Shown piece by piece: positions 18,118-26,579 of a stretch of 64,000 nucleotides of DNA. Numbering within the stretch: the first letter of the stretch is position 1; every line of letters begins with the position of its first letter. The stretch comes from Candidatus Nitrospira neomarina (lineage in GTDB: Bacteria; Nitrospirota; Nitrospiria; Nitrospirales; UBA8639), in assembly GCF_032051675.1 (NCBI RefSeq), contig NZ_CP116968.1, positions 2,604,001 through 2,668,000 on the forward strand. Reading direction: 5' to 3'. Made by a program: the position numbers and the translations under genes. The notes under the pieces are model-generated. The model did no database searches. It saw nothing but the letters and a program-made list of their open reading frames with translations, and was not told the origin of the DNA.

Positions 18118-19002
18118 TTAATCTGAACGTGCACACCTGAACCCAATCGTCTCGTCTCGGAAATCAGGGACCATAAAACTTCTATTAGTTATTCTGATAT
18201 CGACTCCTTGGCTTGTATAGCCACTACCTCGCATGGTCTTGTAGGTAGAAGGAGACCGATTACTCGTCGGCGTAGCAGCATTTTCTTGAAGGTAGAGATC
18301 TTCGACATACCAATTATCCGTCCATTCCATAACATTTCCTGCGCCGTCATAAACTCCAAAGACACTTTGATCAAGAGGAAAAGCCCCAACCGGAGCCGAT
18401 ACAACATAACCATCGGCCTCTCCTGCAAAATTGGCAGGATGGCCGCTGAGACCCTCACCCCACGGCCAGGTGCGACCATCCGTCCCTCGCATAGCCTTTT
18501 CCCATTCCTGTTCAGTAGGAAGACGCTTGCCTCTCCATTGACAATAGTCATTCGCATCACTCCATGACACATAGGTAATCGGCTGATGAGGGCCTCGCAG
18601 CAAACCGAGCTTTTCGGCATAGCGGGAAGGTGGACCAGGCTGCCGATGTCCGGTGGCTTCAACAAATTCCATATACCGCTGATAGGTCACCTCGTACCGA
18701 TCAATCCAATATGCATCGAGATGAGCGACGTGCGCAGGCTTTTCATTGAATCCGCCTTGATTACTTCCAAGTATGAATTCCCCGGCAGGAATTTCAACCA
18801 TCTCATCTTCATTTGCCCGACCAGAAAGCGCCACATCCCTTGATGCTTCAGATGGTTTCTCTGAAGCTGAAGAAGGCTGAGATTGAAGATCGCGATCCGG
18901 TGGAGTTGGAGGAGCATCGGTTCCCCTCAGTATTCCCAACACCGGCAACCCGGTCATAAATAATACCGCAATCAAAAAAATAAGTTTAAATCGACCGTCC
19001 AT
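18118..19002 (-). CDS. Membrane-anchored SUMF1/FGE-fold protein, non-catalytic type
   Basis: A 294-aa protein with an N-terminal membrane anchor (about 6-25), a Pro/Ser-rich linker to about 70, and a SUMF1 (formylglycine-generating enzyme fold) domain. Fold signatures are MVEIPAGEFILGSNQGG, YVSWSDANDYCQWRGKRLP, EWEKAMRG, AGNVMEWTDNWY and the terminal IGFRCARS. The paired cysteines that catalyse formylglycine formation are not at the expected positions after GNVMEW and the MRGSGY segment, so enzymatic FGE activity is unlikely. AGGGGAAC precedes ATG 19002. Last gene of operon B, 86 bases after a paralogue. Such domains often act as periplasmic structural or ligand-binding modules; the role here is unknown. 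Confidence 0.85.
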   Translation of the reverse strand: MDGRFKLIFLIAVLFMTGLPVLGILRGTDAPPTPPDRDLQSQPSSASEKPSEASRDVALSGRANEDEMVEIPAGEFILGSNQGGFNEKPAHVAHLDAYWIDRYEVTYQRYMEFVEATGHRQPGPPSRYAEKLGLLRGPHQPITYVSWSDANDYCQWRGKRLPTEQEWEKAMRGTDGRTWPWGEGLSGHPANFAGEADGYVVSAPVGAFPLDQSVFGVYDGAGNVMEWTDNWYVEDLYLQENAATPTSNRSPSTYKTMRGSGYTSQGVDIRITNRSFMVPDFRDETIGFRCARSD

Positions 19003-19088
19003 GTTCCCCTATTTCTGGTCCGTCAAAGGTTGCCTATTCCGAGAAACTATGGGCGATTGGTCTCGCCGACGAGAAGTTTGCTTATCGT

Positions 19089-20006
19089 TTATGAGGCTTG
19101 GGGAGTCTCAGTCGGGGGATCCTTTGCGCACCGAAATCCAACACTGGCATCGTTCCTCCACATTTTCGCTGCAAAACGCTTGGTCACCCTGGCGCCTATA
19201 CGAGATTCTCGCCAAGAACCTCCACGAATGACTTTATTCTCGTCTTCGTCTTTTGGGCCGGGGGGGTCCCGATACGGAGCCTGCTGATAATAGTCTGGAG
19301 CATAACTATCCATGACCCACTCAGCAACATTACCGGTGACATCATAGAGTCCAAATGGGCTTCTCCCTACTTCATAAGATCCCACGGGAGCTAAAAACTG
19401 AAAGCCATCCTCCTCCCCATCCACATTGGCAAACTGATAGTCAAACTTATCACCCCAGGGATAACGGCGCTTTCCTTCCCCCCTTGCCGCTTTTTCCCAC
19501 TCCGCTTCTGTCGGCAACCGCTTGCCAGCCCAGCGACAATACCCAAAGGCGTCATTCCAGGACACCGCCACCACCGGATAATCGGGCCCGATTAATTTAG
19601 CGACATCATCTTCAAAGACCGGCACCTTAGGTTTGTCCCGTTTCGTCATCTTGATATACCGCTCATAATCTGCCTGCGTGACTTCTTTAAGATCGATGTA
19701 AAACGTTTGGAGGTATACCGGATGGGGTGGCCCTTCATCGGGGTCTCCATCGCCAATACCCATGGTAAATGGTCCTTCCGGAATTTCTACCATTTCACGA
19801 TTATCATCCCCCACGAGAGTTTTATACATAGAAAAGTCTTGTGTGGGCATTGGCTGCAACACACGGACATTGGCCGTTTGACCGGCTGACAACTCATCCA
19901 AATCTTTTTTCCCTTTATAGGTCATAACAATCAACATCACGATCATCATGATGAAAGAGCCAAACACAAACAGAATGGCCCCCATGAGGACCCGTTGATT
20001 TTCCAT
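19089..20006 (-). CDS. Membrane-anchored SUMF1/FGE-fold protein, non-catalytic type
   Basis: A 305-aa paralogue of the next gene. A membrane anchor at about 8-30 leads into a linker and a SUMF1 domain (about 70-300) with MVEIPEGPFTMGIGDGDP, WAGKRLPTEAEWEKAARG, GNVAEWVMDSY, IRGGSW and VGFRCAKD. The catalytic Cys pair of true FGE enzymes is missing. The ATG at 20006 has AGAGG upstream. Sits in operon B after the glycine-zipper protein. The tandem arrangement suggests the two may form one periplasmic assembly attached to the membrane (inference). Confidence 0.85.
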   Translation of the reverse strand: MENQRVLMGAILFVFGSFIMMIVMLIVMTYKGKKDLDELSAGQTANVRVLQPMPTQDFSMYKTLVGDDNREMVEIPEGPFTMGIGDGDPDEGPPHPVYLQTFYIDLKEVTQADYERYIKMTKRDKPKVPVFEDDVAKLIGPDYPVVAVSWNDAFGYCRWAGKRLPTEAEWEKAARGEGKRRYPWGDKFDYQFANVDGEEDGFQFLAPVGSYEVGRSPFGLYDVTGNVAEWVMDSYAPDYYQQAPYRDPPGPKDEDENKVIRGGSWRESRIGARVTKRFAAKMWRNDASVGFRCAKDPPTETPQAS

Positions 20007-20054
20007 TACTATTTTGCCTCTCGCTTCGACATAATCAGCACGATTTCAGTTAAA

Positions 20055-20432
20055 TTAGGGTTGTAAAGGCCCATGATGCTTAATGTTCGACTCAGGAAGG
20101 TTCTGATTTCGTTGTTGCCAGGTTTCAATTAGCATCGAAATCCAAATTCCCAAAAATCCACCCATCGCCGCCCCTGACGCGGCACCAACGGTCACAGCCT
20201 CCGTTCCACTTAATCCTAAGGCCAACAATCCGCCTAAAATGGTCCCGATAAAAATGCTCAAAAAAAATCCCCGCCCGCCTACCAAGCCTACCCCGGCGCC
20301 AAGAAGGGTGCCGGCTGCTAGCGCGACAGGAAGCCATCCATCTCCCATAAAGATCCCGATCAACAGGCCTACTGTCCCTAATCCCAGGATACCCAAAAGG
20401 ACATCAAATATTTTCGATGGAGTCAGTTTCAC
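20055..20432 (-). CDS. Glycine-zipper membrane protein (125 aa)
   Basis: A hydrophobic protein with about four short helices rich in GxxxG and alanine patterns (for example GAGVGLVGG, AASGAAMGG) and a polar C-terminal tail of about 25 residues. The start is GTG 20432, three bases after the DUF3047 gene stop, indicating translational coupling. No family is recognised beyond the glycine-zipper pattern. Its place between the oxidase unit and the SUMF1 pair suggests a membrane scaffold role (inference). Confidence 0.7.
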   Translation of the reverse strand: MKLTPSKIFDVLLGILGLGTVGLLIGIFMGDGWLPVALAAGTLLGAGVGLVGGRGFFLSIFIGTILGGLLALGLSGTEAVTVGAASGAAMGGFLGIWISMLIETWQQRNQNLPESNIKHHGPLQP

Positions 20433-20435
20433 TTT

Positions 20436-21170
20436 TTATTCCCGCCCAAGATTACCGCTGGATGATTCAGATTGAACCCGAATAGAACCGAAATCCACCT
20501 CGACTCCCGGCCCCCCTAACAAGGAAATACCCCAGGCATGTGGGGCCGGTTCATGTTCATGAATCTTCAGGAAATCTTCATACACATTTACCCGCTCCTC
20601 TACCCACATCCCAAGAGATTCCGTCCCACTACGAATGACAATTTCTGTGGAGCTAAACATGCCACCCTCCTTGACTGACCCTACAGGAAGCGTGGCGCTC
20701 CACACATATTTCGTGTTCACGGGAATAAACATTAAGTCAACATCCAAGGACGGGTAGATTGCGGCCAGAAAATCGGCATCATCGGGAACACTCTGTATTC
20801 TCCAACGCCAGGTTAGAATCGGGTGTTGCTTCGGATCCCACGTTATATGCTTGGTATACACCCGTTGATTGGCGTTTTTCGCAGAAAGAAAAAAAGTCCC
20901 ACCCTCTTCTTGAATCGTATAAGTTTCATGGGCTGTGACCGTACTCCGCTGCGCTTCCCATCCTTGAGGAAAGCCTTTAGCATCAGGATGCTGAAAATCC
21001 TCCAACACCATCGAACTGCTGGAAGGTCCTGAGCTGGGGGCCTCTTGGGCCCACACGGCACTACTTCCATTTATCAGAAGCCCCACGACCAACCATGTCA
21101 AACATGCCGCACTTACCCGGCTCCGCTTCACATCCTTAAAATTATTGTGTTGCCAAAAACTGATTCTCAT
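20436..21170 (-). CDS. DUF3047 periplasmic protein
   Basis: A 244-aa exported protein. The signal peptide ends at about AVWA (residue 41), followed by a low-complexity Ser/Pro segment and a DUF3047 domain with the pattern LTWRWRI, DDADFLAAIYPSLDVD and a terminal VDFGSIRV strand. DUF3047 has no established function. The ATG overlaps the TAA of the oxidase gene by one base (TAATG), so the two are translationally coupled, which argues for a role tied to oxidase copy B. Confidence 0.82.
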   Translation of the reverse strand: MRISFWQHNNFKDVKRSRVSAACLTWLVVGLLINGSSAVWAQEAPSSGPSSSSMVLEDFQHPDAKGFPQGWEAQRSTVTAHETYTIQEEGGTFFLSAKNANQRVYTKHITWDPKQHPILTWRWRIQSVPDDADFLAAIYPSLDVDLMFIPVNTKYVWSATLPVGSVKEGGMFSSTEIVIRSGTESLGMWVEERVNVYEDFLKIHEHEPAPHAWGISLLGGPGVEVDFGSIRVQSESSSGNLGRE

Positions 21171-23041
21171 TACGCGGATTCCTCTTCTGAAATGACCTGA
21201 ATCACCGGAGAAGGCCTTTCAAATTCAGCCGTTCGCCTCTCTACCACACGCTGATCCCATCGGCTAAGCCAAAACACGAAAAAGACTGACGACCAGAAAA
21301 CAATCATATTGAGGGTGACCATTTTCGCGGCAAATCCCAGGGAAGGGGTAAATGCCCACGAGGATCGATCGGGCATTAATTCAGAAATATGCCATCCCAA
21401 TCGGCCTACGGACCTGATGTACCCCATCAACCCCATTACCCAGGTGAACGCGGCTGCGACCACAAACAGCGCCACAATCCCACGCGGGGTAATTTGTCCC
21501 CAATGCACAGGCCCATTTATATGAGCACCCCGCAACATTAATCGATTCAATAATATCCCTCCAACTACCACAGTAGCGGTCGTCATCCCTTGAGGCGATG
21601 AAAGACCCACCCGAACATTTGCCGGAATATAGAATCCGTAAATGGCCAACCACACAATATTGGCAATCCCCATGAGAAATAACATCAATAAGAAAATATT
21701 TCCCTTTAATGCCCACTTGACTGTCATCACACGATTAGCTCGCCGATACAGAATGTAACTCAATGCGGTTAAACAGATCATGACGTTAACCGCACCATTC
21801 TTCGCAGACATCACACCGAATTGACCAATGACCGGGTGCTGGGCCGCGCCCATCGCTTTCATCTCACTGCCACTCATGGCAATGGTATGCGGCGTAAACC
21901 ACACGAGGAAACATACCATCAGCCCAAAAAGGATCGCCTTAAAGTGGGGATGAAAGCGCTCACCACCTTGAAGGCGCGCCAAGGATTGCCAGATGTAATA
22001 GTTAATTCCTAGAAACAAGACCCCAACCATAATCGCTTGGAGGACAAACAGCCACGACAACATACCTCCCATCATTGCCATGCCCATCGTTTGCCTGAAC
22101 TCAAAGACGGCCCTCATCAACCAGTAGCCGGCAAGCGGCATGGGGAGAAGCGCACACACCACCACTATAAGAAAAACATGTCCAACCCAATCGTAATATG
22201 CCCGGTCCTCCGCTGTTTTGGACATGAAAAACCGGTAGGTCGCATAGGCGACAACCACTGCGCCACCTGACATAATATCCGCCAAAAAACGGTGCGTATT
22301 CAGTGGATTCCATAATGGAGAGTGCAGGAGATGCCACACATTCCCCAAAAAATGACCTTGGGCATCAACCCCGGCCGGGGCCATCATAAACGAAGCCCAT
22401 GAATTCGCTAACAACAACAAAATGACTCCGGTTGCATTTGAGAGTACACCAAGAGTCATATGCACCCACTTCAACGCCGGGGTTTTAAGGAAATCCCAGG
22501 TGTAATAATAAAGCGCCAAGAGGAAGGCTTCACTCACAAACACCATGGCATACACCGGCATCACCGGCTTAAAGGTTCCCCCCATGTAACTCATAAACCC
22601 CGGGTAAAGAGTCACAAACGTGACCAGCATGAGAGAGCCCAACAAGGCCGTAATAGAAAGCGACAGTAGTGCCACACGCAAAATATCATGGGCCAATCCA
22701 TCCAATTTTTGCTGGGATGTCTGTTGTTTTCGTGTGATTCCTAAAAATTCTAATAACAAGGCAAACAAAGGAATAGATAAGACAAAGCCTCCGAAATAGG
22801 TATGTTGTTGAGTCACAAACCACACGACCAACCGGTTATCCACCAAAGGATAAGAGGAATAGTCCTGAGGACTTTCCGCGACGGACGGACTGGAAATAGA
22901 CCCTGGAGTTTCGTAGAAAATATCCTGGCCTGTCTGCCCTTCCGTCGAGGGCAAGGCCTGATTCTCCATGCCAAATGCCAACCCGGCCTGAAGCAAAAAG
23001 AAAAGCAGCACACTGATCAATGTCTTGGAAATGGTTCTCAA
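21170..23041 (-). CDS. Cytochrome bd-like terminal oxidase subunit (copy B)
   Basis: A 623-aa polytopic membrane protein clearly paralogous to the 15439-17409 product. Shared segments include QQHTYFGGFVLSIP, LANSWASFMMAPAGVD, NPLNTHRFLAD, FTPHTIAMSG, QHPVIGQFGVMSAKNG and TWVMGLMGYIRSVGRLGWH. The N-terminal signal segment is about residues 7-24. The TTG at 23041 is chosen because it restores that segment and lies one base after the upstream stop; no Shine-Dalgarno site is visible. Unlike copy A it lacks neighbouring cytochromes c and tiny subunits, and sits with DUF3047, SUMF1-like, PCP_red and methyltransferase genes. Donor and product of the reaction are unknown. Confidence 0.85.
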   Translation of the reverse strand: MRTISKTLISVLLFFLLQAGLAFGMENQALPSTEGQTGQDIFYETPGSISSPSVAESPQDYSSYPLVDNRLVVWFVTQQHTYFGGFVLSIPLFALLLEFLGITRKQQTSQQKLDGLAHDILRVALLSLSITALLGSLMLVTFVTLYPGFMSYMGGTFKPVMPVYAMVFVSEAFLLALYYYTWDFLKTPALKWVHMTLGVLSNATGVILLLLANSWASFMMAPAGVDAQGHFLGNVWHLLHSPLWNPLNTHRFLADIMSGGAVVVAYATYRFFMSKTAEDRAYYDWVGHVFLIVVVCALLPMPLAGYWLMRAVFEFRQTMGMAMMGGMLSWLFVLQAIMVGVLFLGINYYIWQSLARLQGGERFHPHFKAILFGLMVCFLVWFTPHTIAMSGSEMKAMGAAQHPVIGQFGVMSAKNGAVNVMICLTALSYILYRRANRVMTVKWALKGNIFLLMLFLMGIANIVWLAIYGFYIPANVRVGLSSPQGMTTATVVVGGILLNRLMLRGAHINGPVHWGQITPRGIVALFVVAAAFTWVMGLMGYIRSVGRLGWHISELMPDRSSWAFTPSLGFAAKMVTLNMIVFWSSVFFVFWLSRWDQRVVERRTAEFERPSPVIQVISEEESA

Positions 23042-23042
23042 T

Positions 23043-24116
23043 TTAATTCACCAGATTGCCGTGCCCCACTTTAACGTCAGGGATAGAAGTAGGAGTTGCA
23101 GAGGATTTAGAACTTTGGAGCATCCCCATCACAAATGGACAACGTTGTATGGATTCAGGAATGCCCACGAGCTGCTCTTCATAGGCTTTCCGCCAACCCA
23201 GAAAGAGGGTATATAGCGCCATCAACATGGCGGTACAGGCGGCTATCCCCATAAATCCTCCTTGAGAAATCTGCTCAACCCGCAGCACAAAGGCAGCCAT
23301 CCCCATGAGGACCAGAAAATACGTCGCTGAAAAGGTGAGATTTGGCCACATCCAAAACCAAAGAGATGACAACCAGGTTCGTGGCCTGCCTCCCTGGGTA
23401 TTTTGACCATATAACGATTCCCCCCTGAAAAACGTCTTCATTCCGATGGAGGCGATCATAACGGGAACTAATAGTGATTGAAGGATGGGTTGCAGTTCAA
23501 TCGGCCCCACGGTGAACAGGAGCCATGAACCGGCTATCCCTATCATGGTTGCCAACGCTCCCCATTTCACAATACTTCCTATCTCCTGCGGGATCCATTT
23601 TCGTAACGCCTCTCCGTCGGGAAAGGTTGGGACCACAACCCCTTGTTGCCTCATCCGTTGCACATGACCAATTTCAAAAGCATCCCGAGTTACGGACGTA
23701 CACGAAATGATGGTTGCCATCATGCCCGGACCCTCCGGATGGAGCAAAAAATCATAGGCCACAAATACTTGAAGAATCGCCAAAACCAACAGGGATAACT
23801 GCATTCCATAAACCAGACCAATCCACCCCACCAACCACACCCACTGCCGAGCCCCGTCTTCGCGCCAGGATTCAGTGAGAGAGATTCCACGTCCCTGTCG
23901 ATAGGACCAGATGGCGGTAATCATACAAATACACCCGGTGAATGCCAGAAGCGCCAATGGATTGGAAAGCGGCAAGACAGGCTTGAGAAGGTGATAGATC
24001 CCAAAAGCCACGAAGCCGGGAGCCAGCATCACCAAACGCTTCCGCTTGCGAACGGGTTGATCCGTTACTAAGGCATTCAATTGTGGAAGGACACGAAGGG
24101 AAAGTCGATGCAACAT
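23043..24116 (-). CDS. Polytopic membrane protein of unknown family (357 aa)
   Basis: About eight hydrophobic helices separated by short basic loops, with a soluble segment near 150-180 (HVQRMRQQGVVVPTFPDGEALRKW) and a polar C-terminal tail of about 40 residues. No family is recognised. It ends one base before the second bd-like oxidase and starts 65 bases after the PCP_red gene, so it is part of operon B. It may be a second, CydB-like structural subunit in position, but no CydB signature was found. Confidence 0.72.
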   Translation of the reverse strand: MLHRLSLRVLPQLNALVTDQPVRKRKRLVMLAPGFVAFGIYHLLKPVLPLSNPLALLAFTGCICMITAIWSYRQGRGISLTESWREDGARQWVWLVGWIGLVYGMQLSLLVLAILQVFVAYDFLLHPEGPGMMATIISCTSVTRDAFEIGHVQRMRQQGVVVPTFPDGEALRKWIPQEIGSIVKWGALATMIGIAGSWLLFTVGPIELQPILQSLLVPVMIASIGMKTFFRGESLYGQNTQGGRPRTWLSSLWFWMWPNLTFSATYFLVLMGMAAFVLRVEQISQGGFMGIAACTAMLMALYTLFLGWRKAYEEQLVGIPESIQRCPFVMGMLQSSKSSATPTSIPDVKVGHGNLVN

Positions 24117-24181
24117 ATCGTGACTCGCTTCAAAAAGATTCCCGGTTATTTATTTTGCGCCCTATTCGCTCCATAGGAGTT

Positions 24182-24661
24182 TCACGTGCGCCCGGCCGCC
24201 ATACCAAAATAGCGGGCCTTCACCTCTTCCATTAGAGCAACCGTTACCGCAGGCATCCCGCGATCCAGAGCTGTTCGCTCCAACTCAACCTTGGCCATCG
24301 CCCGGATTCCTGAAGGAACATTGTCGATACGACGCTCCGCGTCCGGAGTCCACTCCACCATCCCCTTATTGCGGGCCGACCCCACACGCCCAACCGTCAC
24401 GATCCTTTGTTCCCTGCTAGAGACAAACTCCTCTACCTCCTCACATACGAGAGAAACTAAATAGGGAGGAAGCCGGCTCATGTGATATAAGGCCTCGTCC
24501 GTCCATACGACGTGGGAAACCACCGCATCCAATTCTTTCGCATTCCCTTCTGCTCCAAGGGAAAATCCACACCGATCGCAATGAAATTTGGCAAACACAG
24601 AATCAGACGGTAACTCTTCAACCTCCACAATTCGTAAAGAATATTCACAACCACATTGCAT
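24182..24661 (-). CDS. PCP_red domain protein with N-terminal zinc-ribbon-like motif
   Basis: A 159-aa cytoplasmic protein. The C-terminal half (about 105-155) matches the proto-chlorophyllide reductase C-terminal domain (PCP_red): WTPDAERRIDNVPSGIRAMA, RTALDRG, VTVALMEEVKARYFG. The N-terminus carries CGC and, 25 residues later, CDRC, a possible metal-binding ribbon. The frame is open to a TTG at 24676, but ATG 24661 is preferred. It starts seven bases after the DUF420 stop. No photosynthesis genes are nearby, so the domain must have another job, perhaps with tetrapyrrole or iron-sulfur chemistry (inference). Confidence 0.82.
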   Translation of the reverse strand: MQCGCEYSLRIVEVEELPSDSVFAKFHCDRCGFSLGAEGNAKELDAVVSHVVWTDEALYHMSRLPPYLVSLVCEEVEEFVSSREQRIVTVGRVGSARNKGMVEWTPDAERRIDNVPSGIRAMAKVELERTALDRGMPAVTVALMEEVKARYFGMAAGRT

Positions 24662-24668
24662 GAACGGT

Positions 24669-25394
24669 CTACCCAATTTTTCCCGGATAGAGAATATAGA
24701 GCATCGTGTAGGTGAACGTTCCCGTTACGAACAATACACAGTAAATCACCATGGTGAATCGTCCAAGCACTCGATGCCGTCTGGCCCCATTTGGCCAAAT
24801 CCGCTGGATAGATATTTCAATGCCAAACACCAATGCAATGAGAAGAATAAGACCAAGATATACACTAAATTTCCCCATGGAAAATCCAGAGGTCATGACC
24901 CGTGACAGGAAAAATAGGAGGACAATGGTGGTCACCCCTCCCAGGATCATCACAATCCTTCTCCCGGAAGTCTTTAACATCGCATCCTTCAAGACCCGCT
25001 TCCCTTCCACGAAAGTCTGTGCCCGAAACCCCAACACCATCATATAAATGGCCATTACGAGGCCGATCACGACCAGGAGAATATGCAGCGTCAAGACAGG
25101 CACAAACACCTGATCGTATAACCATTGAGGTCCACCAAAGCCTTCCTTTCCCTCAAAAGCCAGGACCCCAAGACTGCGAAACAAATAATAACTGATAAAG
25201 AAGGCGAGCATGGCAATCATCCCACCGAACATCAGCCAATGGTGCTGATCATTTTTATGCTGTCTCGCCTGAATCCATCCGACAATAAACAATATCGTAA
25301 AGAACGTGGCCATGAGTTGGCTCACATCCGCTCCAACCGTGGCATGGGTCCCGAAAAATCCCGGTTCTCTCAGCCATACTGCCATTTCATCCAT
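24669..25394 (-). CDS. DUF420 integral membrane protein
   Basis: A 241-aa protein with about six helices and several conserved His residues at helix ends (NDQHHWLMFGG, LTLHILLVV, ARRHRVLGRFT), the pattern of the DUF420/YozB family often found beside respiratory oxidase genes. The His positions could bind heme or copper (inference). Starts 22 bases after the methyltransferase stop, ends just before the PCP_red gene, and belongs to operon B. Confidence 0.82.
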   Translation of the reverse strand: MDEMAVWLREPGFFGTHATVGADVSQLMATFFTILFIVGWIQARQHKNDQHHWLMFGGMIAMLAFFISYYLFRSLGVLAFEGKEGFGGPQWLYDQVFVPVLTLHILLVVIGLVMAIYMMVLGFRAQTFVEGKRVLKDAMLKTSGRRIVMILGGVTTIVLLFFLSRVMTSGFSMGKFSVYLGLILLIALVFGIEISIQRIWPNGARRHRVLGRFTMVIYCVLFVTGTFTYTMLYILYPGKIG

Positions 25395-25416
25395 AATTTC
25401 GTGCCATGCCCTTCTG

Positions 25417-26394
25417 TTATTTCGTGCCTTGAATCATGGCACGCGGTTCTAACTCTTCCACAATTCGAAAGCCGGCTTGCTCCATCCATTGGCGACTGTC
25501 TTGAATCGTAAAACATTCGCCACATTCTGTGTTCACTAAAATATGGACAGCAAAGGCTGTCGTCCAGGCAGGGCTGGTTTTAGCCGGATCCAAGAACCGG
25601 TCTTTGATGATCAGTCGCCCTCCCTCTGTCAAACAGGCAAATACTTTCTTCACTAGTGCCGCATTGGTACTGCCATCCTGATAATGCAGAATATCCGACA
25701 TGAGGGCCAGGTCATAAGACCCCTGAAATGCATCGACATGAAAATTGCCCCCTTGCAAATGTATACGATCCCCTAATCCGGCACGATCTACATGGTCTTT
25801 GGTCAGCTTCAAGGTTTGCGGGAGATCAAAAACCGTAGCGGACAATCCGGGATGCTCCAGGCAAAAGGCAATGGCATTGGTTCCGGCCCCACCACCAATA
25901 TCCAGCATCCGTACCGTTCCGTGAATGGGGACACTTTTCGCCAATCCCTGCCCACTTCCCTGCCCGATTCGATCCAGGACGGTGAGCACATGGGCTCCCA
26001 ATTCCGGATTCGTTTCAAAAACATGTTGCGTCACAGGTGACCGCCCGGTTTTTACGGTCTGTTCCAATTGCCCCCAATGACTCCACTCAGCGTCATGCAA
26101 CAGTAATAAATGGCCCACATACTCTGAGCTTGATTGCACCAAATGTCGTTCAGCCACAGGAGTATTGGTATACAGCTTCTCTCCCTTCGTTAACACACGC
26201 ATCGCCACTAGTGCGTTCATGACCAACTCCAAAGCCCGAGAATTGAGCTTCAGGGAATCGGCAACCTCATTGACCGTGAGCGAATGTCCCTTGAGGGCGG
26301 TAAAGAGATCCAGCTTAACAGCAGTAAGGAGAATTTTGGTTTCCCAGTAGTATCCTATCTGGAAAATATCTGCGAGAGACGATTCACGAATCAC
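25417..26394 (-). CDS. SAM-dependent O-methyltransferase (acetylserotonin/hydroxyneurosporene type)
   Basis: Cytoplasmic class I methyltransferase of the plant-type O-methyltransferase family: an N-terminal winged-helix dimerisation domain (VNEVADSLKLNSRALELVMNA) and a C-terminal Rossmann domain with the SAM motif MLDIGGGAGTNAIAF, the adenine-side VFDLP and LMSDILHYQDG. The start is set at GTG 26394 (325 aa), which has GAGG six bases upstream. A longer frame begins at TTG 26472, but that codon is part of a good -35 box (26444-26472). First gene of operon B. Substrate unknown; a quinone or tetrapyrrole precursor would fit its neighbours (inference). Confidence 0.85.
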   Translation of the reverse strand: MIRESSLADIFQIGYYWETKILLTAVKLDLFTALKGHSLTVNEVADSLKLNSRALELVMNALVAMRVLTKGEKLYTNTPVAERHLVQSSSEYVGHLLLLHDAEWSHWGQLEQTVKTGRSPVTQHVFETNPELGAHVLTVLDRIGQGSGQGLAKSVPIHGTVRMLDIGGGAGTNAIAFCLEHPGLSATVFDLPQTLKLTKDHVDRAGLGDRIHLQGGNFHVDAFQGSYDLALMSDILHYQDGSTNAALVKKVFACLTEGGRLIIKDRFLDPAKTSPAWTTAFAVHILVNTECGECFTIQDSRQWMEQAGFRIVEELEPRAMIQGTK

Positions 26395-26443
26395 ATGGGG
26401 CCTCAAACTCAACTGGCAACATGAAAAATCATTTTCGATGTCG

Positions 26444-26472
26444 ATCTTAACGGGGTCATTTTGCGAGGTCAA
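26444..26472 (-). promoter_or_regulatory. Sigma70-like promoter of operon B
   Basis: On the minus strand, -35 TTGACC (26472-26467), a 17-base spacer, and -10 TAAGAT (26449-26444), 50 bases before the chosen GTG start and just downstream of the preceding gene's terminator. Confidence 0.5.
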
Positions 26473-26510
26473 ATGCTGAACGATCAGAAAAATAATCTAC
26501 CCTTCTCCAC

Positions 26511-26548
26511 AAAAAACAAGGGCAACTAGCTCATGGCTAGTTGCCCTT
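26511..26548 (-). terminator. Intrinsic terminator after the cupredoxin-like gene
   Basis: A perfect 13-bp stem (26518-26530 with 26536-26548; AAGGGCAACTAGC against its complement) with a five-base loop, followed on the minus strand by G and six T (26517-26511). It lies 31 bases after the stop of the gene at 26580 and separates it from operon B. Confidence 0.95.
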
Positions 26549-26579
26549 GAAGAAATCCTCTGCCTCAATCGAAAGAGAC

